Of a DNA stretch of 54,323 bases, positions 24,217 to 31,410 are shown piece after piece. This DNA comes from Lentisphaerota bacterium. GTDB lineage: Bacteria; Verrucomicrobiota; Lentisphaeria; Victivallales; Victivallaceae. Numbering within the stretch: the first letter of the stretch is position 1; each line of letters opens with the position of its first letter. Location of the stretch: the NCBI GenBank assembly GCA_015061885.1, contig SUVS01000014.1, positions 1 to 54,323 on the forward strand, given 5' to 3'. A program made the translations under genes and the position numbers. The notes below the pieces were generated by a model. It worked only from the letters and a program-made list of their open reading frames with translations. It made no database searches and was not told where the DNA came from.

Positions 24217-25314
24217 ATGTGGACTCTTAACCGATATGTAACCAGAGATTTTCTGATCGTCTTCGGTATGGCGATCGGGGTGCTGACCTTTGCAATGCTG
24301 GGTGCCAGACTGGGGGAAGTTATGGAAATGCTTGCCCGGGGTATTCCGGTGAAGAATTTCTTTCTTTTCATTTACTACACATTGCCGATGGTGCTGATCT
24401 ATACTATCCCGTGGTCGATACTTGTGGCGATCATGGTGGTGTTCGGGCGGCTTTCGGCGGATTCGGAAATAACCGCCATGCGGGCGTGCGGCGTATCGCT
24501 TTTACAGATAGTTGCTCCGCTGCTGCTGTTTGTTATCGGTATGACGGCGATCTGTCTGTATTTGCAAGTTTATGCCGGGCCGCCGATGTACCGCAAGGCA
24601 AGAACTTTACTGCGGGATACCGCCACCACCCAGCCGATGGCGATTTTTGAGCCGGGCAAGCAGATCGAGTTTGAGGGTGCCGTGGTCTATATCGACGACA
24701 AGATAGGCAACGATCAGCTCCGCGGTGTGCAGATATTTATGTTTGACGATAAATTGCGTCTGACGCAGGATATTTTTGCCGAATCCGCCAAACTCACTGC
24801 CGATGAAGCGACCATGATGCTCAATATCAATCTTTTCAAATGCGTTATCGGTTCTTACGCCGCCGACGGCAGCAAGCAGACTATTTTCAACGATGAACTG
24901 GAGTTCAACTTTGACTACGGCAAGGCGGTCAACGATAACCGGGTACGGGAGCGTGCCAAATTTCTGCCTGCCGACCAACTGCTGGCACGCACCAAGATCA
25001 TGCGGAAACGCGGAATGCCAAAACAGGATATTTGTGAGTTGGAAGTTGAGTTGAATTCGCGTATAGCACTGGCACTTTCGCCCATAGCATTTCTGCTGCT
25101 GGGCTTGCCGCTGGCGATCCGCACATCCCGCCGCGAAACCAGCGTGGGGTTGTTTTTGAGCGTGATCCTGGGCGGGGTGTTTTTCCTTTCGATCGTAGTT
25201 ATTGAGTCGCTGACGATCTTTCCGGCGATCTTTCCGCAATACCTTATCTGGCTGCCCAATCTGGTGTTTCAGGCATTGGGGGCGACACTGCTCTACCGGG
25301 TTTCGCAGCAGTGA
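24217..25314 (+). CDS. LptF/LptG family lipopolysaccharide export permease
   Basis: The 365-aa protein has the YjgP/YjgQ layout: membrane helices at about 12-32, 52-80 and 95-120, a periplasmic beta-jellyroll domain (about 125-265), and three C-terminal helices. The N-terminal WTLNRYVTRDFLIVF and the FGRLSADSEITAMRACGVS segment, the coupling region facing the LptB ATPase, are diagnostic. LptF/G extract lipopolysaccharide from the inner membrane, so the cell probably has an LPS-bearing outer membrane. Which of F or G it is cannot be settled here, and no partner lpt gene is in the window. The next gene starts 33 nt downstream. Confidence 0.9.
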   Translation: MWTLNRYVTRDFLIVFGMAIGVLTFAMLGARLGEVMEMLARGIPVKNFFLFIYYTLPMVLIYTIPWSILVAIMVVFGRLSADSEITAMRACGVSLLQIVAPLLLFVIGMTAICLYLQVYAGPPMYRKARTLLRDTATTQPMAIFEPGKQIEFEGAVVYIDDKIGNDQLRGVQIFMFDDKLRLTQDIFAESAKLTADEATMMLNINLFKCVIGSYAADGSKQTIFNDELEFNFDYGKAVNDNRVRERAKFLPADQLLARTKIMRKRGMPKQDICELEVELNSRIALALSPIAFLLLGLPLAIRTSRRETSVGLFLSVILGGVFFLSIVVIESLTIFPAIFPQYLIWLPNLVFQALGATLLYRVSQQ

Positions 25315-25347
25315 ACCGGCAGTGCCGTAGAAAAAAGGAATTTTTTT

Positions 25348-27198
25348 ATGGCTGAAAAAAGTAAAATCAATTTGCTCGTACAGATACTGCTTCTGGCATC
25401 GGTGGTCTTTTTCGGCATAACATTGACCAACGCTCTTGACCGCAACCGGTGCGAAATGGCGGAATTGCGGAAAACCATTGCCGCCATGCCGCAGCGGCAG
25501 GTCAGTACAGTCGGCAATAACTTTTTGCCGCCGCCTGCCGGAAAATCCGCTCTGGCAGAGTATTATCAGGCCAATGCCCCCCGCGACGGCGTTTTACGCA
25601 GTGTTATAGCCTCCGATACCGGTTCGCTGAATCCGGTTACTTCCAACGAAGCCACCGCCAGTGCTATTTTAGGCATGTGTACCGAATCGCTGGGCACCGG
25701 CGACTGGCGTGAACCCGGAAAACTCGTGCCGCTGGCGGCTGAATCATGGCAGGTTGCCGACAACGGCAAACGCATCAATATAAAGTTGCGTAAAGGTATA
25801 TTGTTCCACAGTTTTACCGATCCGGAAAGCGGGAAGTTTGTGCCGGAAAAACCGGTTACAGCACACGACTTTGTCTTTTATGTGGATGTGATCCGCAATC
25901 CGGAGGTCAATGCCGGAGCGTTACGCAGTTATTTTCAGGATCTTGACAGCATCAAGGCAGTGAATGATCACGAGTTGGAACTGGTTTGGAAAAAGGAATA
26001 TTTCCGGTCGCTGGAAATGAGTCTGTCGCTGATACCCCTGCCGCGGCACTTTTATATGCCCGACGGCAAATTTGATCCGGCAAAGTTCAACGACGATTAC
26101 CGCCGCAACGATATGATCGTTGGTTGCGGGCCCTACAAATTGGTCAAACACATCAAAGATCAGCGTTATGAACTTGAGCGGTTTGAAAATTACTTCGGCA
26201 ACGCTCTGGGGATTGCTCCGGCAGTCAGAAAACGGATCATAGAAATCGTCAAGGCTGACAACACACGCTTCCAGATGCTTTTATCCGGCGAACTGGATAT
26301 GCTGGGTGTTTCTGCCGAACAGTGGATCAAACGCACAATGGATAAGCCATTTGCACAAAAAGTGATAACCGTCGGCGGCAAAGCAAGCGATGTTCCGCTG
26401 AAAACGGGAGAGAAGTTCCGCAAGGTCAAACACCTTGCCAACGCTTATTTTTACATCGGCTACAATCAGCGTAAAAAACCTTTCGACGATAAACTGGTGC
26501 GTCAGGCGTTGACCATGCTCTGCAACCGGGAGCGTATTCTCAAAGAAGTGTATCACAATCAGGGGAAAATCATCAGCGGACCGTTTTTCTACGACAGCCC
26601 TTACTACGATAAAACTGTCAAGCCGTTGCCGTTTGACCCCAAAAAAGCCGCTGAATTGCTGAAAAAAGCCGGTTGGCTGGATCGGGATGGCGACGGCATA
26701 TTGGACAAAGCGGGCAAAAAGTTTGTATTCACCGCCTTGCAGGTATCGGGCAATCCGGTGCAGGAAAAAATCCTTTCCATCTTCAAAGAAGACCTTGCCG
26801 CGGCGGGAATAGATATGAAAATCGCCACATTGGAGTGGCCGGTCTATATCGGAAAACTCGATAAACATGACTACGAAGTCTGTTCGCTGGGCTGGCAGAT
26901 GCCGTTTGAAAGCGATCCCTACCAGGTGTGGCACTCCAGTCAGGCAGAAACTTCCGGCGGAAGCAATCACATCGGATTTGTCAACAAACAAGCCGACCGG
27001 TTGATCGAAGATATACGCAAAACGCTTGACAGCAAAAAGCGTATAGAGTTATGCAAAGAGTTCCACCGCCTTATCCACGAAGAACAACCCTACACCTTTC
27101 TGGCAGTGCCGGAAAGTCTGCAGTTGATTTCCGGCAGAATAAACAACGCCGAATGTTTCCCGCTGGGCATGAACCCCGCCTGTTTTGTTGTAGAATGA
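25348..27198 (+). CDS. Membrane-anchored family 5 solute-binding protein
   Basis: The 616-aa protein belongs to the oligopeptide/nickel-type (family 5) extracellular solute-binding proteins. Motifs include LVPLAAESWQVADNGKRIN and the KLRKGILFHSF strand, ITVGGKASD, then the late QMPFESDPYQVWHSSQ region and a C-terminal LIHEEQPYTFL. Instead of a cleaved signal it has an N-terminal membrane helix (about 10-30) followed by a short charged helix, so it is probably anchored. AAGGA lies 8 nt before the ATG. No permease or ATPase genes are next to it; transport partners must be elsewhere, or it may serve as a sensor. A pair with the LptF/G gene is probably only co-transcription. Confidence 0.88.
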   Translation: MAEKSKINLLVQILLLASVVFFGITLTNALDRNRCEMAELRKTIAAMPQRQVSTVGNNFLPPPAGKSALAEYYQANAPRDGVLRSVIASDTGSLNPVTSNEATASAILGMCTESLGTGDWREPGKLVPLAAESWQVADNGKRINIKLRKGILFHSFTDPESGKFVPEKPVTAHDFVFYVDVIRNPEVNAGALRSYFQDLDSIKAVNDHELELVWKKEYFRSLEMSLSLIPLPRHFYMPDGKFDPAKFNDDYRRNDMIVGCGPYKLVKHIKDQRYELERFENYFGNALGIAPAVRKRIIEIVKADNTRFQMLLSGELDMLGVSAEQWIKRTMDKPFAQKVITVGGKASDVPLKTGEKFRKVKHLANAYFYIGYNQRKKPFDDKLVRQALTMLCNRERILKEVYHNQGKIISGPFFYDSPYYDKTVKPLPFDPKKAAELLKKAGWLDRDGDGILDKAGKKFVFTALQVSGNPVQEKILSIFKEDLAAAGIDMKIATLEWPVYIGKLDKHDYEVCSLGWQMPFESDPYQVWHSSQAETSGGSNHIGFVNKQADRLIEDIRKTLDSKKRIELCKEFHRLIHEEQPYTFLAVPESLQLISGRINNAECFPLGMNPACFVVE

Positions 27199-27230
27199 GG
27201 GGAATTCAAAAGCCCTCAAAAGTCGGCGAT

Positions 27231-27592
27231 GGCATAAACTTCGCACAGCGGGGGGAGCGATTTTTACGGTTACCTTACAGGTAGCCGCAAAAACCTACCG
27301 CCCCACTGTGCTGTGTTTCTGCTCATCGCCTTTGTTTTGACGGCTTTAGAACTCCCCTCTGAAACCCTATACCTACCAAAGTTTGTTATTGTTGCCGGCA
27401 TAAACTTCGCCCAGCGGGGGGAGCGATTTTTACGGTTACCTTACAGGTAGCCGCAAAAACCTACCGCCCCACTGTGCTGTGTTTCTGCTCATCGCCTTTG
27501 TTTTGATGGCTTTAGAACTCCCCTTTGAAACCCTATACCTACCAAAGTTTGTTATTGTTGTCGGCATAAACTTCGTACAGCGGGGGGAGCGA
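27231..27592. repeat. 166-bp tandem direct repeat, 2.2 units
   Basis: Unit starts at 27231, 27397 and 27563 are exactly 166 bp apart. The first two units are nearly identical; the third stops after about 30 bp. Each full unit folds into a long stem-loop: an inner 14-bp stem with two G-T pairs (27261-27274 with 27280-27293, loop TTACA) and an outer stem CACAGCGGGG/CCCCACTGTG with one mismatch (27244-27253 with 27301-27310). No coding sequence is supported. Spacing and unit size are wrong for CRISPR. It may be a transcribed structured element or a tandem repeat made by slippage. Confidence 0.85.
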
Positions 27593-27595
27593 ATA

Positions 27596-27909
27596 TGGCA
27601 TACGGTATAGTGTTGCAGGGCGAACACCTGTCTGCCGTGCGATAGATATGGGAAAATATGGGAGGGTATGGGATGACGGGCAAAGCCCGCCAACAGCCGG
27701 TTGACGCTCTACTTCCGCAAGCAGTACCCAGTGTACAGCCAGCCAACAGCATCCGGCGGCATCAGCCGCCCACGCACACTACCGCCCGCAAATGCGGCAA
27801 AAGGCGGCAAGGCATTCTCATATTTTCTCATACTCTCCCATAAAAAGCCGCCATCTATCCTGCCGCACGCTTGCCACGCCGGAGTACAACGGAGGCGAAC
27901 CGTATGCGG
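27596..27909. mobile_element. Possible MITE-like element with inverted ends
   Basis: A 9-bp perfect terminal inverted repeat, GCATACGGT at 27598-27606 and ACCGTATGC at 27899-27907, brackets about 310 bp. Inside is a second imperfect inverted pair (27658-27671 with 27827-27840, 12 of 14 positions), plus hairpins CGGGC-AAA-GCCCG (27677-27689) and GGCGGC-ATCA-GCCGCC (27755-27770). No transposase or flanking target duplication was found. A non-autonomous element or a structured RNA are both possible. Confidence 0.4.
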
Positions 27910-27950
27910 CAATGTCAGCTAAAAAAATCCATTATTTCGCAAAAAAAGCA

Positions 27951-27978
27951 TTGTAAAAATCACGATTTATGATATATT
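27951..27978 (+). promoter_or_regulatory. Predicted promoter of nagB
   Basis: TTGTAA (-35) and TATATT (-10) are 16 nt apart, placing the transcript start about 50 nt before the nagB ATG. The match is moderate. It lies just past the inverted-repeat element. Confidence 0.5.
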
Positions 27979-28034
27979 TCTCCGTAACAGCAAAGTTATT
28001 GAAAACAACAACCACTAACTGAAGGATTTTTATT

Positions 28035-28820
28035 ATGGATGTAATTATCTGCAAAACCTCTGCCGATGCCGAAAAGCTGGCAGCCCGCATGATCGCCGAT
28101 GCCATCAACGCCAAGCCCGAATTCAAACTCGGTCTTGCCACCGGTGCAACTATGGAAAATGTTTATGCCGAACTTTCCAGACTCAACAAAGAAGGCAAAG
28201 TCGATTTCTCGCAAGTCCGCAGCTGGAACCTGGATGAATATGCCGGTCTGGCTCCTGAACACGATCAGAGCTATCGTTATTACATGAACAAGCATCTGTT
28301 CAACAATGTCAATATTGATGTAAGAAACACCCATCTGCCCGACGGTCTTGCCGAAGATGAAGAAATCGAAGCCGCCCGTTACGATGAATCCATCGACGAA
28401 GCCGGTGGCATCGACCTGTGGCTGGTCGGTATCGGCAAATCCGGTCATGTAGGTTTCAACGATCCCGGTACGAGCTTTGCCAGCCGCACCCATGTGGCGT
28501 ATTTAAACAACACCACTTATGAGCAGAACAAGATCTACTTTAATCCGCCGGAATCCATGCCCCGCCGTGCTTACACCGCAGGTGTCGGGACTGTGCTGGA
28601 TGCCAAAAAGGTCTTGCAGCTCATCACCGGCGAACGTAAAGCCGCTATCGCCGCCGCCGCCATCGAAGGCCCGATGACTGCCATGATCAGCTCGACCGCG
28701 TTGCAGCTGCATCCGGATACCGTCATTATTCTGGACGAAGCCGCCGCCGCCGATCTCAAGCTCAAAGATTTCTACAAAGAAGTCTTTGAAAACGATCCCA
28801 AATGGGCTGCATATCGCTGA
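28035..28820 (+). CDS. nagB: Glucosamine-6-phosphate deaminase
   Basis: The 261-aa protein matches NagB, which converts glucosamine-6-phosphate to fructose-6-phosphate and ammonia. GLATGATMENVY forms the phosphate loop, D67 in NLDEY matches the catalytic Asp72 of the E. coli enzyme, and H138 in the GHVGFN block matches His143. Two usual active-site acids differ: Ser136 at the Asp141 place and Asp143 at the Glu148 place. AAGGA precedes the ATG by 8 nt. It stands alone between its own promoter and a terminator. It would channel amino sugars from host or bacterial glycans into glycolysis. A related sugar-phosphate isomerase function is possible because of the changes. Confidence 0.9.
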   Translation: MDVIICKTSADAEKLAARMIADAINAKPEFKLGLATGATMENVYAELSRLNKEGKVDFSQVRSWNLDEYAGLAPEHDQSYRYYMNKHLFNNVNIDVRNTHLPDGLAEDEEIEAARYDESIDEAGGIDLWLVGIGKSGHVGFNDPGTSFASRTHVAYLNNTTYEQNKIYFNPPESMPRRAYTAGVGTVLDAKKVLQLITGERKAAIAAAAIEGPMTAMISSTALQLHPDTVIILDEAAAADLKLKDFYKEVFENDPKWAAYR

Positions 28821-28843
28821 AAAAAATCATTGTATGATTTGTA

Positions 28844-28878
28844 AACTGCATTGCCGTTAAAGCAGTGCAGTTTTTTTT
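28844..28878 (+). terminator. Rho-independent terminator of nagB
   Basis: An 8-bp stem AACTGCAT/GTGCAGTT with a 13-nt loop is followed directly by a run of eight T. It starts 24 nt after the nagB stop. Confidence 0.85.
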
Positions 28879-28932
28879 GTTGCCGGTAACGAAAAATATA
28901 GTAAAAATATATCAAAAAAATCTTATAAAGGG

Positions 28933-28961
28933 TTGACTTTTGGATTAGTTTTTATTATATT
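28933..28961 (+). promoter_or_regulatory. Predicted promoter of the double-signal pseudopilin
   Basis: TTGACT (-35) and TATATT (-10) are separated by exactly 17 nt, about 48 nt upstream of the pseudopilin start at 29010. GGGGAG lies 9 nt before that ATG. Confidence 0.6.
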
Positions 28962-29009
28962 GGTTACTGAAGATATTTTTGCTTAACATAATAATGAAGG
29001 GGAGTTTTT

Positions 29010-29873
29010 ATGAAAAACATCAAAAATTGTGCCGCAACAAAAAATATCAGGTTTACTTTGATTGAATTGTTGGTGAAAAATTCACATCTCTGCCGTAAAC
29101 ATGAAAGCCCTGCCCATGGGCAGGGTAAAGCACGCTTTACCCTTATTGAACTTCTCGTCGTGATTGCAATAATAGCAATTTTAGCGGCAATGCTGCTGCC
29201 GGCACTTTCAGCTTCCAGAGAAGCCGCCAGAACTACCGGGTGTTTAGCCAACCTCAAGCAGCTTATTTTTGCCTACAAAACCTATTCGCAGGATAATGAC
29301 GAATGGATTCGCCCTGCACGCGATTATAACGGCACATATTTTATTGCCAGGCTCCGGGCAGAACTTTATCCGATGAATACTAAAAGTATTGGATTGGCTA
29401 CCAAAGCTGCCGAAAAACATTATGCCATGTTCCGCTGTCCTTCTGAACCTCACGGTTTCGGCCCATATTCCAATAAACTTTTTGCATACGGTCATTACGG
29501 GGCCAACAGCTGGGTCGGCGGTTTTTCCTTCGGTACCGGCGGTGCAGCGGGATTCCCGAAAATGCAGAAAGAAAGCGGCTTGGATGATCCCAGCAAGGTG
29601 ATGACTTTGATGGATTTGCGGTATTTCAGTACTCCCAATATCAAAGAAGTAAGTTACATGGGATTCCGTCATGGTTCCGGTGTTACTGCGACTGTCGGCT
29701 CAAGTGCCATGTCGTATTCCGGACAGGGGCAGATCAATATAGCTTATTACGACGGCCACGGCGAAACGCACCAGAAAAGTGATTTCTATCCCGGCGGCAA
29801 AGGTCGTAACGCCAGTATTTTCTATCAGGGAATGCACGCTGGCCGCAGTTCCGAAACTTGGCCGAAAAATTAA
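29010..29873 (+). CDS. H-X9-DG-type pseudopilin with duplicated FTLIELLV signal
   Basis: The 287-aa protein carries the prepilin motif FTLIELLV twice, at residues 15-22 and 43-50. Only the second is followed by the hydrophobic helix ([17 protein letters not shown]). Between the motifs lies a 20-residue charged segment ([10 protein letters not shown] and then [10 protein letters not shown]). The leader is therefore about 42 residues instead of under 15. The body resembles other pseudopilins of the phylum: [16 protein letters not shown], and a C-terminal FRHGSG followed by a [11 protein letters not shown] stretch, a spread-out form of H-X9-DG. Which motif the prepilin peptidase uses is unknown; the residue before Phe is Arg in both. 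It has its own promoter and no close partner gene. Confidence 0.85.
   Translation: MKNIKNCAATKNIRFTLIELLVKNSHLCRKHESPAHGQGKARFTLIELLVVIAIIAILAAMLLPALSASREAARTTGCLANLKQLIFAYKTYSQDNDEWIRPARDYNGTYFIARLRAELYPMNTKSIGLATKAAEKHYAMFRCPSEPHGFGPYSNKLFAYGHYGANSWVGGFSFGTGGAAGFPKMQKESGLDDPSKVMTLMDLRYFSTPNIKEVSYMGFRHGSGVTATVGSSAMSYSGQGQINIAYYDGHGETHQKSDFYPGGKGRNASIFYQGMHAGRSSETWPKN
29052..29159 (+). repeat. In-frame insert with palindromes between two signal motifs
   Basis: The two FTLIELLV-coding blocks (29052-29075 and 29136-29159) are 84 nt apart. They encode identical residues but differ in five of eight codons, all synonymous. The spacer holds a perfect 18-bp palindrome around CCCATGGG (29108-29125) and an adjoining 8-bp hairpin GGTAAAGC/GCTTTACC with a 2-nt centre (29124-29141). 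The exact multiple-of-three length and the palindromes recall in-protein palindromic elements such as those known from Rickettsia; that link is an inference. Confidence 0.7.
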
Positions 29874-29895
29874 TAACGCCACAGAGGTTGTTACA

Positions 29896-30675
29896 TTACA
29901 TTTCTGATATAAGCAACTCTATCTTGTTGGTCATTATGCCTTTGGCTCCCATGGCAATGAAACTGCGGGCTTCAGCAGGATCGTCGGAATAGAATATGTT
30001 ATCCCGCAACCCGAGTTTGCTGATATTTACTGCGGTTTCGGCACAGAAATTTTTGCAATAGGGCTGGACATAACGGCAGTTGAGCTTTTTGCACAGTTCC
30101 AGCGACTCAAGTTTGGCACGCTCTTTCATTGGCGGCGTAAAGCATATTTCTATATCTCCGGCATAATCACGCGTTGCCTGGAATATATCCTGCCATGCTA
30201 TGGTCAGATAGCCGGTCTTTTCCATATTATACTTTTTGTAAAGTCGGCAAATCTCTTTTATTCCCGCGTCATCCGGCTTGCCGTTGAGCTGGATATTCAT
30301 GCAGACCACGCCGCTGAACTTTTGCAGAACTTCTTCAAAAGTCGGTATTTCGCAAACTTCATACATGGGTTCATCGTGGCGTTCGCCGTGATGATAATAA
30401 CTGTAATTGAAACTTTTAAGTTCGGCAAGCGTAAGGTCTTCAGGTCGGCCGCTGCCGTTGGAAGTACGGTCAATGGTTTTGTCGTGCAAAACTACCGGTA
30501 CACCATCTTTGCTTACATACAAATCAAACTCAATAAAGTGCGTACCGGCTTTGACCGCCGCTTCAAATGCCGGGATGGTGTTTTCGGGGTACTCAAACGA
30601 TGCACCGCGATGTGCGGTCAATACGGTTTTATCCAGTGTAAAAAGATCATCCAAATCAAGCATATTCTGCCTCAT
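29896..30675 (-). CDS. Glycerophosphodiester phosphodiesterase family protein (1)
   Basis: The 259-aa protein has the GDPD TIM-barrel signature HRGASFEYPENT near residue 22, then EFDLYVSKDGVPVVLHD with the Glu/Asp metal ligands and catalytic His. These enzymes split glycerophosphodiesters to glycerol-3-phosphate and an alcohol. No signal peptide is present. Its ATG overlaps the TGA of the upstream GDPD gene by 4 nt (ATGA), which indicates translational coupling. An internal ATG at 30663, preceded by GAGG, is an alternative start that removes four residues. It is the last gene of the five-gene operon. In this setting it might release glycerophosphate or polyol units from a decorated glycan. 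Confidence 0.88.
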   Translation of the reverse strand: MRQNMLDLDDLFTLDKTVLTAHRGASFEYPENTIPAFEAAVKAGTHFIEFDLYVSKDGVPVVLHDKTIDRTSNGSGRPEDLTLAELKSFNYSYYHHGERHDEPMYEVCEIPTFEEVLQKFSGVVCMNIQLNGKPDDAGIKEICRLYKKYNMEKTGYLTIAWQDIFQATRDYAGDIEICFTPPMKERAKLESLELCKKLNCRYVQPYCKNFCAETAVNISKLGLRDNIFYSDDPAEARSFIAMGAKGIMTNKIELLISEM

Positions 30676-31400
30676 GCAAAGATATTTTTCAGTTCAGCGG
30701 CACAGTTGCTGGTCAGGCCTTCAACACCGTAATCAATAAAGCGTTTTGCTTTTTCCGGATCATCGACTGTCCAGATGTCGAGGGTGTATCCTGCGGCGTG
30801 GATCTTGTCCACATACTCCTGATCCACATTATCTGAACCACGCAGATCCAGACCATCGGCTTTGCATGCCTTGAGCCGTTCAATGGCTTCTTCAGCAGTT
30901 ACGGTGGGTTCGCCGCCGATAAGCAGTAAAGCACGGCGTTCGGGAGCGGCTTCCTTGTAGGCTTTGACCACTTCGTCGCCGAAACTTATCATGGTGAACT
31001 GTTTTTGCGGAATACCGGATTCGTCCATTTGTTCAATTAGCACCGGCACCACACTTACATCACCGCGTTTGATTTCCACATAATACTCCCGGTCGCCCAG
31101 ATACGCAAGCGTATCTTTCCACAGCGGTATATGAGTGTTGACAAAACCGGGTTTGCCGTTGGAAACATCTATTTTCTGCAAATCAGCGAAAGTTGTCTTA
31201 TTGACATCGGCATCGACTTTTTCGCCGCTTACGCGGAAGGTGTTGCCATCGTGATTGCAGACAAGATATTTGTCGGCGGTAAGGTATATATCGCACTCCA
31301 TGCCGTCGCTTTTACGCTCCAGCGAGAGGGCGAACGCCGGGATGGTGTTTTCGGGGGCATCCAGCGATTCGCCGCGATGCGAAATAAATTTTACAGACAT
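30672..31400 (-). CDS. Glycerophosphodiester phosphodiesterase family protein (2)
   Basis: This 242-aa GDPD has HRGESLDAPENT near the start and MECDIYLTADKYLVCNHD, where the family usually has 'E.DV..T.D...VVxHD'; the position just before His is Asn. The start is placed at 31400 (MSVKFISHRGE), where GAGGA lies 8 nt upstream; a longer frame to 31439 would overlap the preceding gene. It overlaps the next GDPD gene by 4 nt. The pair differs in sequence, so the two probably act on different substrates or in sequence. No signal peptide is seen. Confidence 0.87.
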   Translation of the reverse strand: MSVKFISHRGESLDAPENTIPAFALSLERKSDGMECDIYLTADKYLVCNHDGNTFRVSGEKVDADVNKTTFADLQKIDVSNGKPGFVNTHIPLWKDTLAYLGDREYYVEIKRGDVSVVPVLIEQMDESGIPQKQFTMISFGDEVVKAYKEAAPERRALLLIGGEPTVTAEEAIERLKACKADGLDLRGSDNVDQEYVDKIHAAGYTLDIWTVDDPEKAKRFIDYGVEGLTSNCAAELKNIFA

Positions 31401-31410
31401 GATTTTATCC

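Noticed and set aside
27231-27592. CRISPR array
   Set aside because: Units are 166 bp and nearly identical throughout, with no short repeat/variable spacer pattern and no cas genes.
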